DNA of 59,303 nt, taken from contig PDRZ01000029.1 of assembly GCA_002747035.1 (NCBI GenBank), positions 1 to 59,303 of the forward strand, in the 5' to 3' direction. This DNA is from Rhodobacterales bacterium. Lineage in GTDB: Bacteria; Pseudomonadota; Alphaproteobacteria; Rhodobacterales; Rhodobacteraceae. Under the pieces are notes generated by a model. That model made no database searches. It worked only from the letters and a program-made list of their open reading frames with translations, and was not told the DNA's origin. The position numbers and the translations under genes are program-made. Of the stretch, positions 8,474 through 18,132 are shown one piece after another (the first letter of the stretch is position 1; every line of letters starts with the position of its first letter).

Positions 8474-8635
8474 CCCGACAGGGACCGCGCGGTGTTCCGG
8501 TCCTTTGCACAAGCGCGATACGGGCATCGGCGTGGACCAGCGCCCTGAACACCACGGCATCGCGCCGCGCAAAGGCAATGGCGCAAGAGCATGGGCGCAG
8601 CCTGGCGCAGTTCACCACCTGCGCGGCGCACAACA

Positions 8636-8650
8636 CTGTCAACTTGACAG
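8636..8650. promoter_or_regulatory. operator-like palindrome over a -35 box, upstream of hpaD
   Basis: CTGTCAA-C-TTGACAG is a perfect 15-bp inverted repeat centred 57 bp before the hpaD start. Its right arm supplies TTGACA (8644-8649); a weak -10 would fall at 8667-8672. TGTTAACA (8672-8679) is a second small palindrome. A repressor here would block transcription. A MarR/HpaR-type regulator is encoded at 34555. Confidence 0.5.
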
Positions 8651-8699
8651 GGCTCTGAAGTTTACCAAACATGTTAACAATTAATCAGCGGAGTCACCC

Positions 8700-9680
8700 A
8701 TGCCTGTTCCTGCCCCCAACCTTTATCCCGATTTCAATATCGTGCGGCTAAGCCACGTGGAATACCGCGTCACCGATCTTGGCCGATCGCGGGCTTTCTA
8801 TGTGGATACACTGGGGCTTCAGGTGACGTATGAGGATGAGACCCGCATATACCTGCGCGCGATGGAAGAGCGGGGGCATCACTCTGTCGTTCTGGTGCAG
8901 GCCGAAACCGCAGATGTGGGGGTGTTGGGTTTCAAGCTTTATGACGAACCGGATCTTGAAAGAGCAGAGGCGTTTTTCAAGGCGCGGGGATTGCCGGTGA
9001 CATGGGTCGGGCGCCCGCATATGGGGCGGTGCCTGCGCACGCGCGACCCTTGGGGGATACCGCTGGAATTCTATGTGAAGATGGAGCGATTGCCCCCGAT
9101 TCACCAGCAATACAAGCTGTACAATGGGGTGCGCCCGCTGCGGATTGACCATTTCAACATGTTCTCGGCCGATGTCGACGGCTGTGTCGGGTTTTACAAC
9201 GACATGGGGTTTCGCACGACCGAATACACCGAGGATGAAGACAGCGGCAAGGTCTGGGCGGCGTGGATGCACCGCAAGGGGGGCGTGCATGACGTGGCCT
9301 TTACCAACGGACGCGGGCCAAGGTTACACCACACGGCATTCTGGGTGCCAACCCCGATGGCCATCATTGATTTGCTGGATCTGATGTCGACCACCGGTTG
9401 GGTCGGCAACATCGAACGCGGCCCCGGACGGCACGGAATTTCCAACGCGTTCTTTCTTTATGTCTTGGACCCGGATGGGCATCGGATCGAAATCTATTGT
9501 TCGGATTACCAGACGGTTGACCCCGATCTTGAGCCGATCAAATGGGATTTGAAAGACCCTCAGCGCCAGACGCTGTGGGGCGCTGCAGCGCCTCGGTCCT
9601 GGTTCGAACATGGCTCGGGCTTTGAGGGCGCAGAGGTCGCAGAACCCGCATTGAAAGCACAGCCCATCATCGCCCCCTGA
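8700..9680 (+). CDS. hpaD: 3,4-dihydroxyphenylacetate 2,3-dioxygenase (type I extradiol)
   Basis: A 326-residue, two-domain vicinal-oxygen-chelate enzyme that cleaves the ring of homoprotocatechuate in aromatic amino-acid and phenylacetate catabolism. It resembles the Brevibacterium HPCD/MndD group rather than E. coli HpaD. Metal ligands are visible in the C-terminal barrel: His151 (RIDHFN), His210/211 (RLHHTAF) and Glu264 (HRIEIY). The second-sphere acid/base His197 (GVHDVA) and Tyr254 (FLYVLDPDG) are also present. RBS-like GCGGAG precedes ATG 8700. No other hpa genes adjoin it. Natural substrate specificity is inferred from family likeness. Confidence 0.85.
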   Translation: MPVPAPNLYPDFNIVRLSHVEYRVTDLGRSRAFYVDTLGLQVTYEDETRIYLRAMEERGHHSVVLVQAETADVGVLGFKLYDEPDLERAEAFFKARGLPVTWVGRPHMGRCLRTRDPWGIPLEFYVKMERLPPIHQQYKLYNGVRPLRIDHFNMFSADVDGCVGFYNDMGFRTTEYTEDEDSGKVWAAWMHRKGGVHDVAFTNGRGPRLHHTAFWVPTPMAIIDLLDLMSTTGWVGNIERGPGRHGISNAFFLYVLDPDGHRIEIYCSDYQTVDPDLEPIKWDLKDPQRQTLWGAAAPRSWFEHGSGFEGAEVAEPALKAQPIIAP

Positions 9681-9808
9681 AGAATCGCCACCTGAGCGCC
9701 CCGCCCCTTGGAAACCCGGCAAGCAGGCGACACAGGACAGAACAGAACAGAGGCGCGCTCCCGCCCACTGCGGTCGCATCCAGGATGCGATCCTCGCTGG
9801 TTGGGCCC

Positions 9809-9853
9809 GGCGGTTGGCTTTGTGGGCGCGTTGCGCCCACAAAGCCAACCGCC
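9809..9853. terminator. 21-bp perfect hairpin between hpaD and phnM
   Basis: The arm at 9809-9829 (GGCGGTTGGCTTTGTGGGCGC) pairs perfectly with 9833-9853 around a GTT loop. A smaller stem (TCGCATCC/GGATGCGA) sits near 9775-9791. Both lie between convergent genes and could stop transcription from either side, though there is no clear T-run. The rest of 9681-9965 shows no gene. Confidence 0.6.
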
Positions 9854-9965
9854 CCCGCCCGCCGCAGGCGGCATTCCCCTTGCAAAGGGCCATGCCTGGA
9901 CCAGCGCCCAAACACACCGCGTGAGTAGCCCCGAGCACACCCGATACCAGCCAACTCCGGTCACA

Positions 9966-11102
9966 TCACATCAACCGCTCGGCCAGATTGCCCGAGAGAT
10001 AGCTGATCCGCCCCCCCGCAACCGTCATACAAAGCCGTCGGCTCTTTTCCTCGAGCACCACGAAATCCGCGCGTTTCCCCGGATCAAGCGTGCCACGGTC
10101 CACAAACCCCAGCAACCGTGCAGGTCCGGATGACAGCAGGGCCCAGGCCGCGCTCAGGTCCAACACACCCGCATCCACCAGGGAGAATGCCGCCCGTCGC
10201 AAGGACGGGTAGTGGTAATCCGAGGCCAGGGCGTCGCACAGCCCCATGGCCACGAGGTCCGCGGCACTTGCATTGCCTTTGTGCGACCCGCCCCGCACCA
10301 CGTTAGGTGACCCAAGGATCACCCCATCGCCTCGGTCTCGTGCCGCCTGTGCGGCTTCGGCCGTTTCGGGAAATTCCGAAAGGGTCACGCCGCGTGCCGC
10401 CCAGATGGCGCGATGCTCGGCGGTATTCTCATCATGACTGCCCAGCCGTACGCCACGCGCCGCCAGCCGCGCCGCCAGACCATCCAGCGCCGCAGGCACA
10501 TCGCCCCTGCGCCGATGCATGTCCTGCAATAACGCCAGCAACGCCTCGGGCGAACGCCCGGATTTCAGCGCCGTGCCGGTCAGACGCGCGGGTGTGCGCC
10601 CTCTGGCCAGCCGTTCATGTGGCAGGTGGTCGTTGAACACCACATAGCCGATGCCATGGCGCATCACCATCGCCTCCACAGCGTCGTAATGGTCCAGCAT
10701 ATGGGTTTCAAACCGCAGTTGCGGAACCAGGTCCGTAACAACCTCGCCCCGGACCGCATTCATCGCGGCGAAAACACCATCGGCAAATTCCGGGCCACGC
10801 AAACCACCTTCCCAACTGTAGAACTGGGCCATGACACCGGTGGTGATGCCATTGGCGGCCAGTTCGGCTTCGGAGGCGATCATGCCAGCGGACATATCTT
10901 TCATTGCCCCGCGGCGCGGCGCGAGGTGGCGCTCGAACCCATCCCCGTGCATGTCGATGATACCGGGCAGGATCATATAGCCGGACAAATCCACCCGACG
11001 TCCCCGGGGGGCGGTGATCTGCCCGGAGGACAGGGCCAACTCCCGTGGCTCTAACCCGGCTGGTCCAAGCACCTGCGCCCCGGTCAAGGTCATTTCAAGC
11101 AT
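9966..11102 (-). CDS. phnM: alpha-D-ribose 1-methylphosphonate 5-triphosphate diphosphatase
   Basis: A 378-residue amidohydrolase-fold enzyme of the carbon-phosphorus lyase pathway that removes pyrophosphate from ribose 1-methylphosphonate 5-triphosphate. The metal-binding start of the barrel is PGIIDMHGDGFERH; later ligands appear in VVFNDHLPH, RLGSHDENTAEH and ASDYHYPSL. The GNASAADLVA region and length fit PhnM. No other phn genes are nearby; it follows a secreted lipase-like gene with only 8 bp between them. Either the rest of the C-P lyase cluster is elsewhere or this copy has been separated from it. Confidence 0.88.
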   Translation of the reverse strand: MLEMTLTGAQVLGPAGLEPRELALSSGQITAPRGRRVDLSGYMILPGIIDMHGDGFERHLAPRRGAMKDMSAGMIASEAELAANGITTGVMAQFYSWEGGLRGPEFADGVFAAMNAVRGEVVTDLVPQLRFETHMLDHYDAVEAMVMRHGIGYVVFNDHLPHERLARGRTPARLTGTALKSGRSPEALLALLQDMHRRRGDVPAALDGLAARLAARGVRLGSHDENTAEHRAIWAARGVTLSEFPETAEAAQAARDRGDGVILGSPNVVRGGSHKGNASAADLVAMGLCDALASDYHYPSLRRAAFSLVDAGVLDLSAAWALLSSGPARLLGFVDRGTLDPGKRADFVVLEEKSRRLCMTVAGGRISYLSGNLAERLM

Positions 11103-11110
11103 CCCGCCTC

Positions 11111-11848
11111 CTACTCTCCTGCGCCCCAGATCAGATCGACAAGCTTCAGATCATGGTCGAACCGGCCATGATCCAGATATTCCAGCACCTGGGCAATAAC
11201 CAGCGGGTCAAACATCAGGAACGTATGGGTCACCGGCAAAACCAGGTGATCGTGCATTCCCTCAACGCGGGTCGAGGCGACCGACACCTTGCCATCATCC
11301 GGCCCGGGGATCATCGAGGAAAACGCAGGGTTGATGGAACGGTTCCCCGCAATAACCCCTAGGTCAAAGTCGACAGGAGGCAGGTTGGCCGCGATGCCAT
11401 CCGGGCCAGTGCCCAATTGGCGCCCCGCAGGACCGTTGAACCAGCCAAACACATGCAGATCCCCCATCTGGTCCACCACTTCCGACCCGTGATTGGGAGG
11501 GGCCAGCATCACCACACGGCCCAGCTGTGGTTCACGCCGACCCACCATCCAGACCCGGAGAAGGATCCCCCCCATGGAATGGGTCACCACATGGATTTTC
11601 TGTCCCCCACAGGCCCTAAAAGCCCGCGGCAAGGTTCCACTGGCCAGAGAGGCCACGCTGTGCCGGGTCGACGGATACCCCGGGCGCACCACCTGGTATC
11701 CGCGCGCCTCAAGCACCTCTTCCAGAACCGCAAAGGAATGCTGAGTCCGCGCCAGCCCATGGAGCAGGACCACGCATTCGGCCCGCAGCGCCCCGGGCAG
11801 GAGAGCGGACAAGATCAGCGACAACGAAAAAAGAACAGGTTTCAACAT
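11111..11848 (-). CDS. secreted alpha/beta hydrolase (lipase-like)
   Basis: A 245-residue protein with a clear signal peptide ([25 protein letters not shown]), so exported to the periplasm. The start is ATG 11848; the frame is open 24 codons further but those residues would bury the signal. The family signs are VLLHGLART near the start and the nucleophile elbow THSMGG, as in PGAP1/lipase-type hydrolases; APPNHGSEV and the C-terminal [10 protein letters not shown] could supply acid and histidine. It is divergent from the Nudix gene and leads into phnM 8 bp later. The substrate cannot be told. Confidence 0.8.
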   Translation of the reverse strand: MLKPVLFSLSLILSALLPGALRAECVVLLHGLARTQHSFAVLEEVLEARGYQVVRPGYPSTRHSVASLASGTLPRAFRACGGQKIHVVTHSMGGILLRVWMVGRREPQLGRVVMLAPPNHGSEVVDQMGDLHVFGWFNGPAGRQLGTGPDGIAANLPPVDFDLGVIAGNRSINPAFSSMIPGPDDGKVSVASTRVEGMHDHLVLPVTHTFLMFDPLVIAQVLEYLDHGRFDHDLKLVDLIWGAGE

Positions 11849-11878
11849 GTAGCTTGAGATACGCCCAATTGCCCGCCT

Positions 11879-12379
11879 ATGAAAGAGGACACACAGCGGA
11901 AAGACCCGAAAATGCCACACCGCCCAATCCGATTGGCCACACGCGCCGTGATCCTCAAGGACAACCGCCTGTTGCTGGTCAACGCCTTTCCCGATGCGGG
12001 GCAGAACGACGCAAACACGCTGTGGTGTGCCCCCGGCGGCGGGGCGGAACCGGGGCAGTCGCTACCAGAAAACCTGGCGCGTGAGGTGTTGGAAGAAACC
12101 GGGCTGACCATCCGCGTCGGTGCCCCCCTGCTGGTCAACGAATTCCATAACCCGGAAGACGGGTTTCATCAGGTTGACATCTTCTTTCGCGCCACGATCA
12201 CCGATGGCGCGCTCAGCCCGGCATGGCAGGACCCGGAAAACATCGTCACCCGTCGCCGCTTCTTTACCCAAGACGAACTCACCAGCCTTCGTTTCAAACC
12301 TGACAGCCTTCCAAAACTGGCATGGCAACCCGAAGACAGCTTCGCCTATGACCCGCTGGAACGACTGGTCAAACCCTGA
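11879..12379 (+). CDS. Nudix hydrolase
   Basis: A 166-residue MutT-fold protein expected to hydrolyse a nucleoside diphosphate linked to another group. The Nudix box is readable as [24 protein letters not shown] within residues of about 50-73, but the first conserved glutamate (G-x5-E) is glutamine; the REVLEE core that binds metal is intact. ATG 11879 and ATG 11912 are both possible starts; the fold proper begins just after the second. It is divergent from the lipase-like gene with a 30-bp gap. The substrate is unknown. Confidence 0.85.
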   Translation: MKEDTQRKDPKMPHRPIRLATRAVILKDNRLLLVNAFPDAGQNDANTLWCAPGGGAEPGQSLPENLAREVLEETGLTIRVGAPLLVNEFHNPEDGFHQVDIFFRATITDGALSPAWQDPENIVTRRRFFTQDELTSLRFKPDSLPKLAWQPEDSFAYDPLERLVKP

Positions 12380-12472
12380 CGGCCCGCGCACAAGGCCCGC
12401 GCACAAGGGATGGCGGGTGGGGTGTCGTGGCCGCAGGTCACGCACGTCACCCCGACATCGCACAAACCCGGT

Positions 12473-13504
12473 TCAGATCGGCATCAACGCCCAGTAATCA
12501 AGATCCAGAAGGACATGGGGCAGATACTTGCCATCCTCGCCTCTCAGCGTAAACGCCTCGCCCCCGCAGGTGGCCACAAGACGCAGGCGGATGGCCCCCA
12601 CACCGGGTACACCGGTTTCGGCCTTGTCCAGAACCTCGGACCACGCCTTGACGGTCAGCCCCGAGAAACACGGGTTGGCATGGGCACCACCATTCAGCCC
12701 CACGATCATCTGCGCATTGGCCAGCCCATTGAACGACAGCGCCCGCGCCATGGAAATCACATGACCGCCATAGATCAGCCGCTGCCCGTCAGGCCGGAAG
12801 GTCGCATCAAAATGCACCTTGGCCGTATTCTGCCACAGGCGCGTGGCAATCATGTGTTCGGCTTCTTCGATGGTCACCCCATCTACGTGATCGATCTGTT
12901 CGCCAATCTCGTAATCCCCCCAGCGATGGGGTTCGCCGGCCAGCGCGAAATCATAATCGTCAAAACTCAACCCCACCGGGATCGCCAGATCCTCAACCGA
13001 CAGAACGTTTTTGAGTTCGGGGATCACCGTCTCGGGCGCAGGAGCGTTCAGATCGTTTTTGCGCACCATGACCCAGCGCACATATTCCATCACCACTTCG
13101 TCCCGTTGGTTCAATCCGCGTGTACGCACGTAAACCACACCGGATTTCCCGTTCGAATTCTGCTTCAACCCGATCACTTCCGAGGTCGAGCGCAGCGTAT
13201 CTCCGGGGTATACAGGCAGGATCCACCGCCCCTCGGCATAGCCAAGGTTCGCCACCGCATTCAGCGACACATCCGGCACGGTTTTGCCAAACACCACGTG
13301 AAAGGCGATCAGATCGTCCAGCGGTGACCCTTCCAGTCCGCAGCGCGCGGCGAAATCGTCCGAGGAATAAAGTGCATGGCGCGCCGGGTAAAGCGCGTGA
13401 TAAAGCGCCCGCTCTCCTTCGGCCACGGTGCGCGGCACCGCATGGTAGATCACATCGCCCAGCTTGTAATCTTCGAAAAAACGGCCCGGATTGGTTTTCG
13501 CCAT
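12473..13504 (-). CDS. mch: mesaconyl-CoA hydratase (MaoC family)
   Basis: A 343-residue double hot-dog enzyme, the same length as the Rhodobacter sphaeroides Mch, which hydrates mesaconyl-C1-CoA to beta-methylmalyl-CoA in the ethylmalonyl-CoA pathway of acetate assimilation. The N-terminal FFEDYKLGDVIYHAVPRTV and the second-half YGGHVISMARAL are typical of this subfamily. I start at ATG 13504, which follows GGAGAG; a TTG at 13519 in frame is less likely. It is last of four minus-strand genes with mcl2 first, the arrangement known from Rhodobacter. Confidence in the reaction rests on family and context. Confidence 0.9.
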   Translation of the reverse strand: MAKTNPGRFFEDYKLGDVIYHAVPRTVAEGERALYHALYPARHALYSSDDFAARCGLEGSPLDDLIAFHVVFGKTVPDVSLNAVANLGYAEGRWILPVYPGDTLRSTSEVIGLKQNSNGKSGVVYVRTRGLNQRDEVVMEYVRWVMVRKNDLNAPAPETVIPELKNVLSVEDLAIPVGLSFDDYDFALAGEPHRWGDYEIGEQIDHVDGVTIEEAEHMIATRLWQNTAKVHFDATFRPDGQRLIYGGHVISMARALSFNGLANAQMIVGLNGGAHANPCFSGLTVKAWSEVLDKAETGVPGVGAIRLRLVATCGGEAFTLRGEDGKYLPHVLLDLDYWALMPI

Positions 13505-13505
13505 G

Positions 13506-13709
13506 TCAATGCTCTCCAAGTTTCGTATCGGGGGTATAGGTGCCGTCGACCTCTTTTACCACGGCCTGCCCACAGCGCATCACGCCGCGTTTCGAATCAA
13601 AGGCATAGGTGGGGCCACCCTGCAGCGCCCAGCCCTTGTTCAGCGCGTCCGTGACCTTGTGACAAAAGGCCGACGTGTCGTCATCTGACAAAAAACGGTA
13701 AAGTTTCAT
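13506..13709 (-). CDS. DUF1737 small protein
   Basis: A 67-residue soluble protein starting MKLYRFLSDDDTSAFCHKV, with LNKGWALQGGPTYAFDS in the middle, the usual look of DUF1737. No catalytic residues are evident. It lies one base upstream of mch and four bases downstream of the nnrU-like gene, so the three are almost surely translated from one message. Its role in the pathway is not known. Confidence 0.85.
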   Translation of the reverse strand: MKLYRFLSDDDTSAFCHKVTDALNKGWALQGGPTYAFDSKRGVMRCGQAVVKEVDGTYTPDTKLGEH

Positions 13710-13713
13710 AGGT

Positions 13714-14259
13714 TTATCCAAACGGGTTATAGCCAAGCCAGGCGTGGATCATCGCCACCACACCAAACAGCAGTACCGAGGCGACAATGGCGATGACCTC
13801 TTTTTTCATCGGGGCCGGGTCGGGTTTGGTCCAGGCCGGTTGGGCCCGGTTGATCACGATCACCTCAATCACGGCCCAAGCCAGCAATCCGCCAAACAGA
13901 ACGATCGACTCGACCTCACCATTCACCAGCAGGTGCCCCACGGCCCAGGCCTTGACCCCGGTCAGCTGGGGATGGCGGATAACGCGGGCCAGGCGGGTTT
14001 TCATTCCCGACACGGCGAACATGTAGAACCCGAACAGAACCAACAGGTTGTTGATCCCTGCCAGGGCCGGAGTGCGGCCCCAGTACACCCCGGCATCCGC
14101 AGCGCGGAAGCCAGTCACCATCAAAACGACCGAGACCAGAATCAACAGCGCAATCGGCCCCTTGCCCTTTTCGCCCATGGGTTCGCGGATACCCGGCGCA
14201 ACCCGTTTGAACAGATGCGCCGCGTACCAGATGATCAGGCCGAGGAGGAGAAGAGTCAT
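13714..14259 (-). CDS. nnrU: NnrU family membrane protein
   Basis: A protein of about 181 residues with five or so transmembrane helices (about 2-12, 34-55, 64-90, 112-135, 150-172). The family pattern is seen in AAHLFKRVAPGIRE and the helix with GVKAWAVGHLLVNGE. NnrU was named from denitrification loci and is related to isoprenoid/steroid-modifying membrane enzymes; its reaction is unproven. ATG 14259 fits homologues best, ATG 14274 is in frame. It sits between mcl2 and DUF1737-mch, so here its link is to ethylmalonyl-CoA metabolism, not to nitrogen oxides. Confidence 0.85.
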   Translation of the reverse strand: MTLLLLGLIIWYAAHLFKRVAPGIREPMGEKGKGPIALLILVSVVLMVTGFRAADAGVYWGRTPALAGINNLLVLFGFYMFAVSGMKTRLARVIRHPQLTGVKAWAVGHLLVNGEVESIVLFGGLLAWAVIEVIVINRAQPAWTKPDPAPMKKEVIAIVASVLLFGVVAMIHAWLGYNPFG

Positions 14260-14300
14260 GTGGCTGTCTTTCATTGCAGAAGATGGCGTGTGCCCCTGTC

Positions 14301-15149
14301 TTACAACGCCGCGATCGCCGAGGCCATGGCCAGAATCTTCTTGGCGGTTTCCACATGGAGGTTTTCGACGATCTTGCCATCCACAACGGCGACGCCCTGC
14401 CCCGAGGCTTCGACCTCTTCAAACGCGTCGATCTGGCGGCGGGCCAGGTCGATTTCCGTTTCCGAAGGCGAAAAGGCGGTGTTGGTCACGTCAACCTGTG
14501 CCGGGTGGATCAGGGTTTTGCCATCGAAACCGAGATCACGGCCCTGATCGCATTCGGCCTTGAGCCCCTCTTCGTCCTTGAACTGGTTATACACCCCGTC
14601 CACGGCGACAACGGTATGCGCCCGCGCCGCCAGCAACATCAATTGCAGCGAGGTTTGCAGGGGCAACCGATCCGCGCGGAACCGGCAGTTCAGCTCTTTG
14701 GCCAGATCGTTGGTGCCGGCAACAAACCCCTGCAATTGCGGGTGCGCGGCGATCTCCATGGCATTATGGATGCCCAGACAGGTTTCCATCATCGCCCAGA
14801 TCGGTTTGCCATTGCCCAGAAGATCGGCCAGCGCCTGAACATCTGCCGCCGAATTCACCTTGGGCAGCAGGAAGGCATCGCATTCGGCGTCCTTCAACGC
14901 GGCCACATCGCCCGCGCCCCATTCGGTGTCCAACCCGTTGATGCGGATGATTCTGGCACGTGCGCCATAGCCCCCTTCCCTGAGCGCCGCGGCCAGCGTG
15001 GCGCGGGCCTCGATCTTGGCATCGGGGGCAACAGCGTCTTCCAGATCAAAAATGATCGCATCCACAGGCAGGTTTCGCGCCTTGTCCAATGCACGGTCTT
15101 TCGAGCCGGGGATATAAAGAACAGAACGGTAGGGGTGTGCGGTATCCAT
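14301..15149 (-). CDS. mcl2: (3S)-malyl-CoA thioesterase (CitE-like)
   Basis: A 282-residue CitE/HpcH-fold protein. It starts MDTAHPYRSVLYIPGSKDRAL and has the Mg-binding DLEDAVAPDAK, RINGLDTEWG, PKVNSAADVQ, MMETCLGI and TNDLAKEL motifs, closest in my recollection to Rhodobacter Mcl2, which hydrolyses (3S)-malyl-CoA to malate and CoA. The shorter length separates it from the roughly 318-residue lyase Mcl1. The frame is open 77 codons upstream but ATG 15149 matches the family. It heads the mcl2-nnrU-DUF1737-mch operon. A different CoA-ester lyase activity cannot be excluded. Confidence 0.88.
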   Translation of the reverse strand: MDTAHPYRSVLYIPGSKDRALDKARNLPVDAIIFDLEDAVAPDAKIEARATLAAALREGGYGARARIIRINGLDTEWGAGDVAALKDAECDAFLLPKVNSAADVQALADLLGNGKPIWAMMETCLGIHNAMEIAAHPQLQGFVAGTNDLAKELNCRFRADRLPLQTSLQLMLLAARAHTVVAVDGVYNQFKDEEGLKAECDQGRDLGFDGKTLIHPAQVDVTNTAFSPSETEIDLARRQIDAFEEVEASGQGVAVVDGKIVENLHVETAKKILAMASAIAAL

Positions 15150-15214
15150 GAGTCTCTCCGGTAATTTTGTTGCGCAGATAAGGCCCATTTTGCCCGAAAA
15201 GTTCAAGCGGATTT

Positions 15215-15231
15215 TTTCTGCGATGCAGAAA
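15215..15231. promoter_or_regulatory. palindrome upstream of mcl2
   Basis: TTTCTGC-GAT-GCAGAAA is a perfect inverted repeat 66 bp upstream of the mcl2 start, a plausible operator for the ethylmalonyl-CoA operon. It has the general shape of sites used by short-chain-acyl regulators in this group, but it is not their TTTGCAA consensus. Confidence 0.45.
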
Positions 15232-15277
15232 CGACGCAGCGTTTGCCGTTTTGGCGACCCGGAAACGGTGAACGTTG

Positions 15278-15308
15278 CCCGTACTTTGCCCGTACTTTGC
15301 CCGTAATC
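15278..15308. repeat. tandem 11-bp repeats upstream of mcl2
   Basis: CCCGTACTTTG occurs twice in a row with a partial third copy (CCCGTAATCG), at 15278-15308, about 130-160 bp upstream of mcl2. The 11-bp period could place regulator sites on one face of the DNA. The rest of 15150-15541 shows no gene. Confidence 0.5.
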
Positions 15309-15541
15309 GGCAAGCGAAAACAATCTGGCATTTGAACCAACGGGCGGTGAATTAACCCGTCTGCAAGGCCTTTGCCGCACCTTTTACAGGCGTCAGGAAA
15401 ACGGGAGGGCCGTTTCGGCCGGGCCGCCGATCCAAACGGGAAAGCACCTACCTGGCGAAGACTTAATCCATGGGGCATCGCCGTCGCCGGGACTCCGGGT
15501 GGCCAAGCGGGGGGCCTTTTTATTGGGGAAAGGTTGATGCG

Positions 15542-15859
15542 ATGAAATACGCAATGATGAAAGGCACCCTTGTGGCCCTGACACTTGGGATGGTGGCCAA
15601 CACCGCCATGGCGCAGAATGCGCGAAACTGTGCACCGCGGGACCGTGTGGTTTCGCGCCTTGCGGAAAGCTATGGTGAAACCCGCCAGTCCATCGGGCTT
15701 GGAGCCAATAACGCAGTGGTCGAGGTTTTTGCCAGCAACGAAAGCGGCACCTGGACGATCACCGTGACCATGCCCAACGGCATGACCTGCCTTGTGGCCA
15801 GCGGCCAGTCTTATGAAGAGCTGGCCGAAGCCCTGCCCGCGAAAGGCAATGACGCATGA
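15542..15859 (+). CDS. small periplasmic hypothetical protein
   Basis: A 105-residue protein with a good signal peptide (MKYAMMKGTLVALTLGMVANTAMA-QN), leaving about 81 mature residues. The mature part has a conserved-looking RDRVVSRLAESYGETRQSIGL and a C-terminal TCLVASGQSYEEL with two cysteines overall, so one disulfide is possible. I have seen similar short exported proteins in Rhodobacterales but know no function. The start is ATG 15542 after a purine-rich GGGGAAAGG. It is divergent from mcl2 and convergent with the TauE gene. Confidence 0.75.
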   Translation: MKYAMMKGTLVALTLGMVANTAMAQNARNCAPRDRVVSRLAESYGETRQSIGLGANNAVVEVFASNESGTWTITVTMPNGMTCLVASGQSYEELAEALPAKGNDA

Positions 15860-15985
15860 TGCGATCCGGCCCGCAACGGATGCGGGCCGGATTCACCGGT
15901 TAATTCGGCGCGCATCCGGTCAAAGAGAGCCCCATGATCCGCCACGATGGTCGGTCATGGTCAGGAGCCATCCCTACAGGTTCTG

Positions 15986-17857
<1,872 letters not shown>

Positions 17858-17874
17858 ATTTTTCCTCACTGACT

Positions 17875-17923
17875 TAAAGCGATTCCACATCAGGCTGTGT
17901 CAACGCAATGCGGAAACGCTTTA
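17875..17923. repeat. 49-bp palindromic repeat, type B
   Basis: It begins TAAAGCGATTCCACATCA and ends TGCGGAAACGCTTTA. The outer arms pair (AAAGCG.TTCC with GGAAACGCTTT) and an inner CATCA/.CAATG part extends the stem. It lies 17 bp past the mdh stop and just before the mdh terminator. Near-identical copies are at 35233-35281 and as the right halves of 37340-37454 and 44100-44214. Confidence 0.8.
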
Positions 17924-17937
17924 AAGACTGAATTCAA

Positions 17938-17971
17938 GGGCGCTCCGAACGGGTTCGGGGCGCCCTTTTTT
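17938..17971 (+). terminator. rho-independent terminator of mdh
   Basis: GGGCGC and a following CCGAAC pair with GTTCGG and GCGCCC to give a GC-rich stem of about 12 bp, followed at once by six T residues. It is a classical terminator. Confidence 0.85.
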
Positions 17972-18132
17972 ATGAACTTTTATGAACGGTCAGGTTTGTG
18001 GACGGCCAAGCCCCGCGATAACCATGATCCGGTGCCCCCCTGCCCCCAATGAGGGTTTGCGCGACAGCGGCGGTGCGATCTGTCGGGACCGCACCCGGTC
18101 TTCTGACCGCCCTGTGTCCTGAGTCCTGAGCC

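Noticed and set aside
12381-12406. Tandem 13-bp repeat GGCCCGCGCACAA
   Set aside because: Only two copies in a short gap after the Nudix gene; likely a simple duplication without function.
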